This document shows, piece by piece, positions 49,000-59,410 of a stretch of 64,000 nt of DNA; positions within the stretch are counted from its first letter, which is position 1; every line of letters begins with the position of its first letter. Under the pieces are notes generated by a model that was given only the letters and a program-made list of their open reading frames with translations, was not told the origin of the DNA and searched no databases. The DNA lies in assembly GCA_001314815.1 (NCBI GenBank), contig LJXT01000002.1, positions 1 through 64,000 on the forward strand, given 5' to 3'. This stretch comes from Algoriphagus marincola HL-49 (GTDB lineage Bacteria; Bacteroidota; Bacteroidia; Cytophagales; Cyclobacteriaceae). The position numbers and the translations under genes were made by a program.

Positions 49000-50241
49000 A
49001 TGTGCGACACCCTACTGGCAAAAGGCATCATTTCGGAGTTAGGAAATTTAATTTTTGCAAAAAACTCTGACCGTGAGCCCCTAGAAGCCCATCAGCTATT
49101 GCATATCCCTCGAAAAACCCATTCCGCAAAGACTTTAAACTGCACCTATCTACAAATCCCTCAAACTAGCACCACATGGGAAGCCTGGCTTTCGAAGCCT
49201 TTTCAGATGTGGGGTGCAGAAATGGGCGTCAATGAATGGGGACTAGCCATAGGGAATGAAGCGGTTTTCACCCAGGTAAAGTTTGATAAATCCAAGCAGG
49301 GACTCACCGGAATGGACCTGCTGAGACTTGCTCTAGAGCGATCTAAGACTGCTTTGGCTGCCAAAGACCTGATACTAGAACTTTTGGAAAGACATGGTCA
49401 AAACGCCTGTGGAGGCTATGGAAACAAAAACTTTTACTATCACAACAGCTTCCTAATCGCCGATCAAAAGGATGCTTTGTTATTGGAAACAGCTGGCAAA
49501 TCCTGGGCTTGGAAGAGGGTAAAGGACTACGCAAGCATCTCCAATTGTCTGAGTTTGGAGGATGACTTTGAAGAATGGAAAATCACGGAGGAAGACAAGT
49601 ATTTGAGCTCCATTTTCAATTCCAAAAAAGGTTTTAAAAGTCGCTTTTCAGATTTTCTGTACACCTATTTCTCCAAAGCCAAAGATCGAAAGTCATTTAC
49701 TGAGAAATCCCTCATCAGTCAAAAAGGCCAAATTGGCCCCAAACAAATGATGGAAATTTTAAAGTCTCACCATCCCACAGGCGAAGACTTTCATCCCAAA
49801 AAGGCCAGTGCAGCTTCAGTTTGTATGCATGCGACCGGTCTGACCAACCCTTCGGAAACCACCGGGAGTATGGTGGCAGAAATTAGGAACAATCAACCGC
49901 ACACCATTTGGTTTTGCCCAAGCCCCCACCCCTGCCAAAGTTTATACATCCCGTTTTATTTTGGTACCGAAACCAATTTTCTAAAAAACCCTTCCTATCT
50001 CGAAGATGATTCCCTGTGGTGGCAGGCAAAGAAGCTACATGCGATCGTAGAGCGAAACTGGAAGCTCCTTTTTCCAAGGTTAAAAATGGATTTGAACCAG
50101 ATTCAAGAAAGTTGGCTAAAAAAGGACGGTGACTTAATCAAAAGTTGGGCAAATCCAGAGGAGCTGAACAAATTCAGCCTTGATTGCTATTCATTTTATC
50201 AAACATGGATCAATGAAAGACTTCAGGAATTCTCGAAATAA
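49000..50241 (+). CDS. C69-family peptidase/secernin-like Ntn hydrolase
   Basis: MCDTLLAKG with Cys2 nucleophile; FAKNSDREPLEAHQ. Confidence 0.87.
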   Translation: MCDTLLAKGIISELGNLIFAKNSDREPLEAHQLLHIPRKTHSAKTLNCTYLQIPQTSTTWEAWLSKPFQMWGAEMGVNEWGLAIGNEAVFTQVKFDKSKQGLTGMDLLRLALERSKTALAAKDLILELLERHGQNACGGYGNKNFYYHNSFLIADQKDALLLETAGKSWAWKRVKDYASISNCLSLEDDFEEWKITEEDKYLSSIFNSKKGFKSRFSDFLYTYFSKAKDRKSFTEKSLISQKGQIGPKQMMEILKSHHPTGEDFHPKKASAASVCMHATGLTNPSETTGSMVAEIRNNQPHTIWFCPSPHPCQSLYIPFYFGTETNFLKNPSYLEDDSLWWQAKKLHAIVERNWKLLFPRLKMDLNQIQESWLKKDGDLIKSWANPEELNKFSLDCYSFYQTWINERLQEFSK

Positions 50242-50334
50242 AGAAGCCGTTACTTGTTTGTTATTAAATATTCAAATGCACCAAATACCAAACTTTAGAA
50301 ACTAAAAAGTGGTATTTTGTCAAAAAGCATTGAA

Positions 50335-51897
50335 ATGAAAAAATCCACCATACTTCTCGCCCTCTTTCTTTTTACCTCCAACCTGATGTTGGCGCAGGAA
50401 ATCCGAGTTTACAAAGAGCCCAAATTCGGTTTTGATTGGAGTCAACCTTCCATCTATCCTGATCGGATCGTTATATCATTTGGAGAAGACCCAAGTCAGG
50501 AAATACGAATCAATTGGCGAACCAATACCGAAATTAAAGAGGCTTATGCAGAACTAGCCTTGGCCACTGCTGCTCCTAAGTTTTGGAGAAATGCGACTAC
50601 TCAGAAGGCTGAAACGGAAATTTTGGACTCCAGAAACGTTGCGCAAGCAGAAACGGTCGCTCATTATCATCAGGCTAGCTTTTCAGGCCTTGAACCCAAT
50701 ACAGTCTATGCCTACCGAGTGGGTGACGGAGAACGCTGGTCTGAATGGTTCCAATTTCGAACAGCTAGCCAGAAAGCTTCGGATCGATTTTCCTTCCTCT
50801 ATGTAGGCGATGCCCAAAATTATGTACTTGAACTCTGGTCAAGATTGATTCGCGAAGGCTTTAAAAAAGCTCCTGAAGCAGAATTCATCATTCATGCAGG
50901 AGACTTGATCAATTATGCCCACCGGGAACAGGAATGGCATGAATGGTTTACAGCAGGAGGATTTATACACAGTATGGTCCCTACGATGGCTGTACCGGGA
51001 AATCACGAGTACAATTATTTGAATCAAGCAGACCGCGAAAAAAGACAGCGAAGCCTATCCGTCCAATGGAGACCACAGTTCAATTTACCCCTCAACGGAC
51101 CTAAAGGACTGGAAGAAACGGTCTATTACATGGACTACCCCCATGCCAAGTTCATCTTTTTGGACAGTAACAGAGACCAGGAAATCCAAGCTCAATGGTT
51201 GGAGGAAGTCTTGGCGAACAACACCAAAAAATGGGTGATCGTCACCTATCACCACCCACTGTTTTCTGCATCTGCAGGAAGGGATAATGAAGCCCTTAGG
51301 AAGCTTTGGAAACCCATTTTTGATAAATATCAGGTCGATCTTGCACTTCAAGGACACGATCACAGCTACGGCCGGGGCCGTGTAGCCCCCGGGGAAAACG
51401 TGATGGATGGATTGAATATGCAAGATGCGACGGGGACAGTCTACGTAGTATCGGTCAGTGGTGGCAAAATGTACAATATCAAACCCGATGGATGGGATGA
51501 GTGGGGAGCGGTAAGAGATCGTGCTGCCGAAAACACCCAGCTTTTTCAAGTGGTCAGCATCGAAGACAACAAACTAGAATTTGAGTCCTATACAGCCATT
51601 GGCGAGCTGTATGACAAGTTTGACCTAGTGAAGAACGAAGACGGGATCAATCAATTTATTGAGCACAAGGAAAATCTTGATCCTGAATTCCGTTTTGACA
51701 ACACCATCCCTTACGTGGATCAGCTTCCGGGATGGATGGAAGAAAACCTTCTCAAACAATATCCCGGATATAACGTGGAGCAAGTACGATTTTATGAAGA
51801 AGAGGGAAATCCTCGCATCCGAGTCACTTTAAAATCTTCTGATCAAGTGAAGAATCTGATCCTAGATCAAGAAGGTAGAGTCATTTCGGAGGATTAA
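50335..51897 (+). CDS. Purple acid phosphatase-like metallophosphoesterase with fibronectin-III-like N-terminal domain
   Basis: SFLYVGDAQNY, HAGDLINYA, PGNHEYNY, VTYHHPLFS, QGHDHSYGR. Confidence 0.93.
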   Translation: MKKSTILLALFLFTSNLMLAQEIRVYKEPKFGFDWSQPSIYPDRIVISFGEDPSQEIRINWRTNTEIKEAYAELALATAAPKFWRNATTQKAETEILDSRNVAQAETVAHYHQASFSGLEPNTVYAYRVGDGERWSEWFQFRTASQKASDRFSFLYVGDAQNYVLELWSRLIREGFKKAPEAEFIIHAGDLINYAHREQEWHEWFTAGGFIHSMVPTMAVPGNHEYNYLNQADREKRQRSLSVQWRPQFNLPLNGPKGLEETVYYMDYPHAKFIFLDSNRDQEIQAQWLEEVLANNTKKWVIVTYHHPLFSASAGRDNEALRKLWKPIFDKYQVDLALQGHDHSYGRGRVAPGENVMDGLNMQDATGTVYVVSVSGGKMYNIKPDGWDEWGAVRDRAAENTQLFQVVSIEDNKLEFESYTAIGELYDKFDLVKNEDGINQFIEHKENLDPEFRFDNTIPYVDQLPGWMEENLLKQYPGYNVEQVRFYEEEGNPRIRVTLKSSDQVKNLILDQEGRVISED

Positions 51898-51932
51898 GAC
51901 ATTATTCATCTTTTGAAATCAGTCAAATAATT

Positions 51933-52958
51933 ATGACCGAGAAAAAACGTGTTACACTGAAGGACATTGCTCGAGAGCTTGGTATCTCCGTATCTACAGC
52001 CTCAAGAGCGCTTAATTCCTATCAGGGAATTTCGGAAGAAACCATCAAGTTGGTCAAGGATTATGCAGAAAAGCATCATTATATCCCAAATTCAATAGCC
52101 GTCAATTTTCGGAAAAATAGGACAATGACGATTGGGATGATCGTGCCTGAAGTGGTGCATTATTACTTTTCATCCATTATCAGCGGAGCACTTCATGCAG
52201 CCAAAAAGCAGGGATACCGAGTCCTTATCAGCCAAACCGATGAAAAACTCGAAAATGAAATCCACGCCTGTCATAATATGCTTGCGGGAAATGTAGACGG
52301 GATTTTGATCTCTATTTCCAATGAAACTGAAGAAGTGGATCACATTCAGGATTTTTTGGATGAAGGTAAAGCAGTCGTTCAGTTTGACAAGTATTCCGAG
52401 AAGCTCAAAAGCCCTGTGGTCACGAGTGATGACCTGGAAAGTGCTTATCGGGCGGTAGCCCATTTAATAGAGAAAGGATATCGGAAAATTGCCCATATAA
52501 ATGGCCTGGCAAATGTTCGAAACTCTAAGGACCGCCTTGCAGGCTATCATAAAGCCTTAAAGGAGCATGGATTGGATTTTGACCCGAATTGGATTCCCCA
52601 TTGTAAGGATATCGCAGAAGAAGAGGGCTTTGACTTTGCGAAGCAACTTATGGAAAGCAACAATCCTCCGGATGCTATTTTCTGTATCACAGACTCGGTT
52701 GCATTGGGAGCGATGAACTACTTGAAGCAAGCTAAAATAAAAGTTCCGGATGAGGTGGGCGTAATGGGCTTTAGTAATTGGAAAATTTCAGAAGTCATCA
52801 ACCCTTCCCTTAGTACGGTAGAACAGCACGGATTTGAGGTGGGTAAGATGGCCGCTGAAATCTTGCTTCAGGCTACACAAAATCCAAATGAAGAATCTGC
52901 AAACCGATTCACTGAAATCAAAAGTGACCTGATCATTCGGGAATCTACTCAGAAATAG
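51933..52958 (+). CDS. LacI-family transcriptional regulator
   Basis: VTLKDIARELGISVSTASRALNSYQGISEETIKLV; periplasmic-binding-like sensor. Confidence 0.95.
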   Translation: MTEKKRVTLKDIARELGISVSTASRALNSYQGISEETIKLVKDYAEKHHYIPNSIAVNFRKNRTMTIGMIVPEVVHYYFSSIISGALHAAKKQGYRVLISQTDEKLENEIHACHNMLAGNVDGILISISNETEEVDHIQDFLDEGKAVVQFDKYSEKLKSPVVTSDDLESAYRAVAHLIEKGYRKIAHINGLANVRNSKDRLAGYHKALKEHGLDFDPNWIPHCKDIAEEEGFDFAKQLMESNNPPDAIFCITDSVALGAMNYLKQAKIKVPDEVGVMGFSNWKISEVINPSLSTVEQHGFEVGKMAAEILLQATQNPNEESANRFTEIKSDLIIRESTQK

Positions 52959-52960
52959 TA

Positions 52961-54904
52961 TCAGGTAAGCACTTCCAATATCCTAAATCCATAAGGCTCG
53001 AGGATTAAATATTGATCATCCCCAGCGACGGTTAGTTCTTCTTTTGAGTAATGGTCCCAAAGCTTTTTGGGAGTGAAGCCAAACTCTTTAAATGCATACC
53101 AAGTCAAGAAAGAGCTTTTATCGGTGTAATTTCCGACGATAAAAATTCGCTGATCCTCTTTTTCCCGAAGGAACCCCGCTACGTGGATATTGTGGGGATT
53201 TATCCATCGAATAGGATTGTGATCCGAAATGGCAGGAAGACTTTTCCTGATCTGTATCAATCGCTTTAATCCTAAAAAGACCCTCGCCTCCACAGTTTCT
53301 TCTTTATGACGCTTCTTTGCTTTTTCCCAATCAATTAAAGGCCGATGCATCCATCGATTATCATAGCTTTTTGCTGGATCATGCTGAAAGGAATAATCAT
53401 TCAAATACCCTAATTCATCCCCGTAATACAGCATCGGTAGCCCTCCTTGAAAAATGGAAAAAGCCTGCATCAAGAGTATTTTTTGGATAGAAAGCTCGAC
53501 CTGATATGCATTTTTTGCATGCAATGCTGCTTCCAAACCGCATAAAGAGGCCAAGGTTCCGGAAATACGGGCATCTCCAGTCTTGGGATTACTAGAAAAC
53601 AAAGCCCCGCGGGATGGACTTCCCTGGAAAGAACCGGAAAAGTAATTTTTCAAAAAGCTTCGATGCATGTAAGGATCCTTTCCTGCCTTTGAGATCATCC
53701 AATCATCATAGCCCAGTCCTATATCATCATGGCAACGGGTATAAGCTATCCAACTTGTTCCCGGAGGCTTCTGCTGTAAAATGGGCTGCGCTTCCAGCAT
53801 GACTCGAGTGTCACCTGAGGCGAGCATATCCCATTGAAGGGCCATTTGTGTAGCATTGTATGCAAAATCACACTCATTCCCTGCCCGATCACCTTTTCCG
53901 AAATACTCCATGATAAAATTAGGGGCAACAATGGCCTCTCCCAAAATGGCCATACCGGGGCTGGCAATCTGTACAGCTTGTTTGATCAGTTGGAGAAGTG
54001 TGTGGGCCTGTGGTAGGTTTTGACAGCTTGTACCGGTCTCTTTCCAGATAAATGCAGGAGCGTCGATTCGAATCAGATCCACTCCCAAATTGGCATAGAA
54101 AAGAATATTATCCAGCATCTCCCGCAGGACTTCCGGATTTCGATAATTCAAGTCCCATTGATAATTGTGAAAAACGGTCATCACCCATTTTTGACAGTCT
54201 TCGGACCAGGTGAAGTTACCGGGCGAACTTTCAGGGAATATCTCGGGCATAGCCGCCTCAAACTGATTCGGTATCCAGCGATTATCATACATATAAAAAT
54301 AATCCTGATATTTCTTTTCACCGGATTTTGCCTTTTCGGCCCATTCATGTCGATGCGAAGTGTGATTGAGTACGATATCCAGCATCAAGTACATCCCCTC
54401 CTCATGCATTTTTCTGCGGAGAGAGGAAAGTTCTTCAAGCGTCCCAAAGCGATCATCGACTTTACGGAAATCAGACACTGCATAACCACCATCACTTTCC
54501 CCTTGAGGACTTTCGAACAGTGGCATCAAATGAAGGAAATTAACTCCTAATTCGTCCAGATAAGCCAGCTTGCTTTCCATTTGAGCAATAGAACCTGCAA
54601 AACGGTCCACATATAAGCTCATGCCTACTAAGTTATTGGAAAGAAACCAGTCAGACTTTTTGGACAAATCCTGCTTTTTGAGGTCGGCTGACCTACTCAG
54701 ATATGCCGAAATTATTGATCGAAGAAGGTCTTGAAATTTGACTTCTGCATCTTCAAGATGTCCATAGATAGCAAAATAAAGCTGCCGGAGATTCTCATAT
54801 CCCAATTCCAACCTTTTCCAAAATTCAGCATGCTCTCCTGAGCTACTGATCCCAAACTCACCTACCATTATTTTGTAATCCTTATTTCCCACTTCAATAG
54901 TCAT
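52961..54904 (-). CDS. GH13 alpha-amylase/amylosucrase-like enzyme
   Basis: DIVLNHTSHRHEW, DLIRIDAPAFIWKE, CHDDIGLGYDD; amylosucrase-like architecture. Confidence 0.9.
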   Translation of the reverse strand: MTIEVGNKDYKIMVGEFGISSSGEHAEFWKRLELGYENLRQLYFAIYGHLEDAEVKFQDLLRSIISAYLSRSADLKKQDLSKKSDWFLSNNLVGMSLYVDRFAGSIAQMESKLAYLDELGVNFLHLMPLFESPQGESDGGYAVSDFRKVDDRFGTLEELSSLRRKMHEEGMYLMLDIVLNHTSHRHEWAEKAKSGEKKYQDYFYMYDNRWIPNQFEAAMPEIFPESSPGNFTWSEDCQKWVMTVFHNYQWDLNYRNPEVLREMLDNILFYANLGVDLIRIDAPAFIWKETGTSCQNLPQAHTLLQLIKQAVQIASPGMAILGEAIVAPNFIMEYFGKGDRAGNECDFAYNATQMALQWDMLASGDTRVMLEAQPILQQKPPGTSWIAYTRCHDDIGLGYDDWMISKAGKDPYMHRSFLKNYFSGSFQGSPSRGALFSSNPKTGDARISGTLASLCGLEAALHAKNAYQVELSIQKILLMQAFSIFQGGLPMLYYGDELGYLNDYSFQHDPAKSYDNRWMHRPLIDWEKAKKRHKEETVEARVFLGLKRLIQIRKSLPAISDHNPIRWINPHNIHVAGFLREKEDQRIFIVGNYTDKSSFLTWYAFKEFGFTPKKLWDHYSKEELTVAGDDQYLILEPYGFRILEVLT

Positions 54905-54906
54905 TC

Positions 54907-56388
54907 TTAATGTCCGCTGCCTCCGATGGGCTGATCTGTTATGATATTCTTGTTTTCCTTGATTAGTAGGACCGCAGCTGCAGCCACAATCAGTAATACT
55001 CCTCCGAAAACGATGGCCAATCCGGGGTCATTTCCCAGGAAGGTTTTGGAAATGAAGCCAAAAGTCAGCGTCTGCAAAATCATGGGAATCACGATCATCA
55101 TATTGATAATCCCCATATACACACCATAGCGCTCCTTGGGGATTTCATTGACCACCAGGAGGTAAGGCACCCCCATCATGCTGGCCCAAGCTATCCCAAA
55201 TCCAGCCATCGGTATAAAAAGGGCATATTTATTACTCAGCTGTGGAAAAACCATCAATCCTACACCAGCCATAATCAGGCAAATGAAATGCACCTTTTTG
55301 GGACCAAACTTGGTAGCCATTCGGGCTAGGTAAAATGCCGAAAGAAAGGTGACCACATTGTACCATCCGTTGACCAAACCGGTCCAGCCCACAGCCTCTT
55401 CGTAGAGTTTGGCATCACCGCTTGGACTGGTATTCCAAACCGATTGGGCGACGCTTTTGGCGGCATTTTGCCAATAGCAAAAGAGTGCATACCATTGAAA
55501 CAGATAGACCAAGGCCAATTGCCACATGACTTTTGGCATGACCATGATGGACTCGATGATTTCGATATTTTGGGCAAAAAGTATCCGTGTCTTATTGTTC
55601 GACTTAGTCCTTTCCAAGACCCGGTGTAGCAGTCCTTTTGAAAACAAAGCTGGAATAATCAATAGCAAAAAGACCAGGTAAGCAAACAAAGTGGTCAATA
55701 TCGAGAGAAAGAACTGTATGGCTGGGTGGGGCATCCCTTCTGTTCGCTTTCTCAGCGCTTTCAATTCTTCCTCACTTGGCGGAATCTCGGGCGTCTTGGA
55801 TATACTCCACATCACCGACCCTATCGAACATACTGTACCAAGGAAAAAGGACGCATAAACCCAATATGGCAAAGAACCCCAAGTGCCGGGAATGTATTTT
55901 TGAAATACAAAAAGCGAAACATTTGCCAAGGTAATCCCCAGGCCGGTAAAGAAACTCTGCGTCAAAAACCCGGTACTATACTGCTCATCCGGAAGCTTGT
56001 CTGCAATCAAGGCACGATAAGGTTCCATGGCTGTATTATTCGCAGCATCAAGCACCCACAGCAAACCAGCCGCCATCCATAGCGAGCTACTGAAGGGATA
56101 CAAAAAGAGGGTGATGCTACAAAACAAAGCCCCAATAAAGAAAAAAGGCTTTCGTCTTCCATATTGGGGACTCCAGGTATTGTCACTCAACGCTCCTATA
56201 ATGGGCTGAATCAAAAGCCCGGTCATCGGGCCTGCCAAATTGAGAATGGGAATTTCGTCAGGAGCAGCACCCAACATGTCGTATATGGGATTGACTGCAC
56301 TCTGCTGTAGACCAAAACTGTACTGAATGCCAAAAAACCCGACATTCATATTGATGATCTGCGAAAAAGACAAAGTAGGTTTTCTCAT
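54907..56388 (-). CDS. SLC45-type MFS sugar transporter
   Basis: MNVGFFGIQYSFGLQQSAVNPIYDMLGA, GPMTGLLIQPIIGALSDNTWSPQYGRRKPFF. Confidence 0.92.
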   Translation of the reverse strand: MRKPTLSFSQIINMNVGFFGIQYSFGLQQSAVNPIYDMLGAAPDEIPILNLAGPMTGLLIQPIIGALSDNTWSPQYGRRKPFFFIGALFCSITLFLYPFSSSLWMAAGLLWVLDAANNTAMEPYRALIADKLPDEQYSTGFLTQSFFTGLGITLANVSLFVFQKYIPGTWGSLPYWVYASFFLGTVCSIGSVMWSISKTPEIPPSEEELKALRKRTEGMPHPAIQFFLSILTTLFAYLVFLLLIIPALFSKGLLHRVLERTKSNNKTRILFAQNIEIIESIMVMPKVMWQLALVYLFQWYALFCYWQNAAKSVAQSVWNTSPSGDAKLYEEAVGWTGLVNGWYNVVTFLSAFYLARMATKFGPKKVHFICLIMAGVGLMVFPQLSNKYALFIPMAGFGIAWASMMGVPYLLVVNEIPKERYGVYMGIINMMIVIPMILQTLTFGFISKTFLGNDPGLAIVFGGVLLIVAAAAVLLIKENKNIITDQPIGGSGH

Positions 56389-56515
56389 TAAAAACCGATT
56401 TATTTTGGGTTTGTAGAAGACTTGATTCTTTTCATAGGAAAAAAACCTGCTCAACATACCAAATTTTCTTTGTCAAAAAGAAGCATTAAGAGAGAAATAA
56501 AAGAAAAATTTAATG

Positions 56516-56525
56516 CAAACGGTTG
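56516..56525. promoter_or_regulatory. Candidate LacI-family operator
   Basis: CAAACGGTTG (CAAnCGnTTG with central CG) about 128 bp upstream of the SLC45-type transporter start. Confidence 0.5.
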
Positions 56526-56634
56526 ATAATTTCGACAAGGCTAAAATTCACTTTTAAATCTAACTTTCGCGCCATTTTTGCTCTTGAGATCAATCAAAGA
56601 GTTTTCACAAAATCTCTTTCTCCCTCATTTTACC

Positions 56635-56642
56635 TAATTTTG
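56635..56642 (+). promoter_or_regulatory. Bacteroidota -7 promoter box upstream of rlmD
   Basis: TAATTTTG matches TAnnTTTG, ends 5 nt before ATG at 56648. Confidence 0.45.
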
Positions 56643-56647
56643 CGGCC

Positions 56648-58054
56648 ATGTCGAGAAAAATGAAAAACAAGATCATCACCGAAGTGGTCATTGAGCGCAT
56701 TGCCTCCGAAGGGAAATGCATCGGACATCACGAAGGCAAGGTGGTTTTTGTGGGGAACGTCGCTCCGGGAGACATGGTGGACGTACGGATCACCAAGGGA
56801 AAAAGCTCCTTTATGGAGGGGGAAGCCGTACATTTCCACCAATACTCCAAAGATAGAGTGGAGCCATTTTGTGCGCATTTCGGAACCTGCGGCGGCTGCA
56901 AATGGCAGCACATCAACTATGATCTGCAGAAGACCTACAAAAGACAGCAGGTAGTCGATCAATTCGAGCGGATTGCCAAGGTTCCAATTCCTGAGGTCTT
57001 ACCCATTTTGGGATCTGCAAATACCCGATACTACAGAAATAAGCTAGACTTTACTTTCTCGAATAAAAAATGGCTGACCATCGAGCAGATTCGATCCGGC
57101 GAGGAGTTTGAGCGCAATGCCTTGGGTTTTCATATCCCAAAGATGTTTGATAAGATCATCGACATTGATCATTGCTACCTGCAGGGCGGTCTTTCCAATG
57201 AGGTGAGAAATAGCCTTCGAGAATTTGCCCTCCAAAACCGACTGAGCTTCTACGACATTCGAAATCAGGTAGGCTTGCTTCGAAATCTCATCATCCGAAC
57301 TACTTCTACGGGTCAAACCATGGTGATTGTCCAGTTTGGTGAAGACGATGCGGAGAATATTCAGCTTGTGATGGAGTTTATGAAGTCAAAATTCCCGGAA
57401 ATCACTTCCCTCCTCTTTGTCATCAATACCAAGGGAAATGAAACCTTCCACGATTTAGAATTGGTAACCTTCGCAGGCTTACCCTACATCGAGGAAGAAA
57501 TGGAAGGGCTCAAGTTTAGAATTGGACCCAAATCATTTTACCAAACTAATTCTGAACAAGCCTACGAACTGTACAAAGTTGCGAGGGATTTTGCAGAGCT
57601 AAAAGGGGATGAAGTAGTCTATGACCTCTATACGGGAACAGGTACCATTGCCAATTTTGTAGCCAAACAAGCCAAGCAAGTAATCGGTGTCGAGTATGTG
57701 GAGGCTGCGATCGAGGACGCGAAATTGAATTCCGAAATCAATGAAATCCCAAACACACAGTTCTATGCGGGGGACATGAAAGATGTACTCAATGAAGAAT
57801 TCATTGCGCAGCATGCAGCTCCGGATGTGATTATCACTGATCCTCCTCGAGCAGGGATGCACGAAGATGTAGTGAAAATGCTGCTTCGCCTTGCTGCCCC
57901 TACGATCGTTTATGTCTCTTGTAACCCAGCCACACAGGCTAGAGATGTGGCTTTGCTAGCTGAAAAATACCAGGTGGAACGAATTCAGCCTGTAGATATG
58001 TTTCCTCAGACCTATCATGTAGAAAATGTTGTACGATTAACCTTAAAGCCATGA
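56648..58054 (+). CDS. rlmD: 23S rRNA (uracil-5-)-methyltransferase RumA/RlmD-like
   Basis: TRAM domain, CGTCGGCKWQHINY-type FeS cysteines (HFGTCGGCKWQH), DLYTGTGTIANF, DPPRAGMH, YVSCNPATQARD. Confidence 0.95.
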   Translation: MSRKMKNKIITEVVIERIASEGKCIGHHEGKVVFVGNVAPGDMVDVRITKGKSSFMEGEAVHFHQYSKDRVEPFCAHFGTCGGCKWQHINYDLQKTYKRQQVVDQFERIAKVPIPEVLPILGSANTRYYRNKLDFTFSNKKWLTIEQIRSGEEFERNALGFHIPKMFDKIIDIDHCYLQGGLSNEVRNSLREFALQNRLSFYDIRNQVGLLRNLIIRTTSTGQTMVIVQFGEDDAENIQLVMEFMKSKFPEITSLLFVINTKGNETFHDLELVTFAGLPYIEEEMEGLKFRIGPKSFYQTNSEQAYELYKVARDFAELKGDEVVYDLYTGTGTIANFVAKQAKQVIGVEYVEAAIEDAKLNSEINEIPNTQFYAGDMKDVLNEEFIAQHAAPDVIITDPPRAGMHEDVVKMLLRLAAPTIVYVSCNPATQARDVALLAEKYQVERIQPVDMFPQTYHVENVVRLTLKP

Positions 58055-58428
58055 TTTCTGACTTTAACGATCCCGAACTCAACGGAAAATACTTGGGTAC
58101 CATCAGCAGTGATTTTATAAAAATCTCAGATGTACTCAAAGAGGCAGCCTACCAGGTCAAGTCAAGGGGATTTTCAGACTTTCCTATTTTTCCCATTTCC
58201 AAGGAAATGCAACCCATCGGAAAGTTGTTTTTGGGAAAAGCAGAAAAAAACCTGGAATGGAATTATTTCATCACCTATGTCGATGAATTTGTGCAGCGCA
58301 AGCTGATAGCCGAGGATGCCCTAGAGGACTTTAAGAAAGCATTCAAAGATCCTGATGAGTTCTGCTGTCTTTTTGTGATGGACGGAGCCTTTACCAGCTT
58401 TGTCTACATCCCTTATCCTGAGGAATAA
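58051..58428 (+). CDS. Hypothetical protein
   Basis: 4-nt overlap with rlmD; no family recognised. Confidence 0.65.
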   Translation: MISDFNDPELNGKYLGTISSDFIKISDVLKEAAYQVKSRGFSDFPIFPISKEMQPIGKLFLGKAEKNLEWNYFITYVDEFVQRKLIAEDALEDFKKAFKDPDEFCCLFVMDGAFTSFVYIPYPEE

Positions 58429-58450
58429 AGACAAAAAATGATAAAAAATT

Positions 58451-58483
58451 AAGCCGTGGTTGAAGCGAATCACGGCTTTTTTG
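58451..58483 (+). terminator. Rho-independent terminator
   Basis: AAGCCGTG-N12-CACGGCTT then T-run. Confidence 0.8.
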
Positions 58484-58516
58484 CGTCTAGGAGTAAAACC
58501 AATTACTAGCACAATT

Positions 58517-59239
58517 ATGATTAAAAACCCAGTATCCAAGTTCAAATCAATTACCATGAAGTCCTTCGCTTTCGGCGGCTTGGCTTTACTTGCAACTTCC
58601 TGTTTGGATGACATTGACATTCCTGACCCAACACCAGCAGCTTATGTCTCCATCTATCAGGGATCGGCTACGGCTCCTGACCTCAATATTTTCGCCGATA
58701 ACAATCAGGTAACACAGCAACCTTTAGGGTTTTCTGAATTCATCGCCTATAGCCCCTTTTTCATCGGTGAGCGTCTGATGCGCTACACCAGTGCATCGAG
58801 TACCAGCAGCCTTTTGGAGCAAAATGTCACTCTTGAAGTGGAAAAAGTCTATTCGATTTTCCTAAGCAGCAAAGATGATCAGCTCGAATCTACCCTAGTC
58901 GAAGATGTATGGGAAGATCCTGTGGAAGATTTAGCGCAACTTCGATTTGCACACCTTTCCTCAGAACTCGGAGAGGTCTATGTCGAGTTTTCGGGATTAA
59001 CTACGCCGATCACTCCAAATGTAAAGTTTCAGGATATCACAGATTTTGCGGAGCTGGAGTCAGGGACTTACGACATTGATGTAAAATCTGTCGAAAACGG
59101 AGAATCATTGCTTCAAATCGATGGTGTCGAAATCAAGGAAAGATTTGTTTACACGCTAATTCTGAAAGGAAATGAAGATGCCAATGAAACATCCAAGGAG
59201 CTGGACCTTCAACTTATTACCAACTATATCGGGGCCTAA
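58517..59239 (+). CDS. DUF4397-like lipoprotein
   Basis: Lipobox LLATSC followed by LDD; AAYVSIYQGSATAPDLNIFADNNQV; start at 58517 rather than 58460, which sits in the terminator. Confidence 0.8.
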   Translation: MIKNPVSKFKSITMKSFAFGGLALLATSCLDDIDIPDPTPAAYVSIYQGSATAPDLNIFADNNQVTQQPLGFSEFIAYSPFFIGERLMRYTSASSTSSLLEQNVTLEVEKVYSIFLSSKDDQLESTLVEDVWEDPVEDLAQLRFAHLSSELGEVYVEFSGLTTPITPNVKFQDITDFAELESGTYDIDVKSVENGESLLQIDGVEIKERFVYTLILKGNEDANETSKELDLQLITNYIGA

Positions 59240-59262
59240 AAATCCCATCACAATGAATTAAG

Positions 59263-59291
59263 ACCGGGGCACAATTGCTCCGGTTTTTTTT
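59263..59291 (+). terminator. Rho-independent terminator
   Basis: ACCGGGGCA-CAAT-TGCTCCGGT then T8 (one G-U). Confidence 0.9.
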
Positions 59292-59410
59292 GATATAAAC
59301 AACCTTAAAACAGTGAGAAGATTTTTCTCCTGCGAAGAAAAAATATGAAATACACCTTTGGCGAAATAGGCTTTGCAAAATAAACCACACTCCGTTCGGT
59401 GAAATATCTG

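Noticed and set aside
51085-51549. 154-aa minus-strand ORF
   Set aside because: Antisense to the metallophosphoesterase, no recognisable domain
54020-54550. 176-aa plus-strand ORF
   Set aside because: Antisense to the well-supported GH13 gene; no family features, low-complexity codon use
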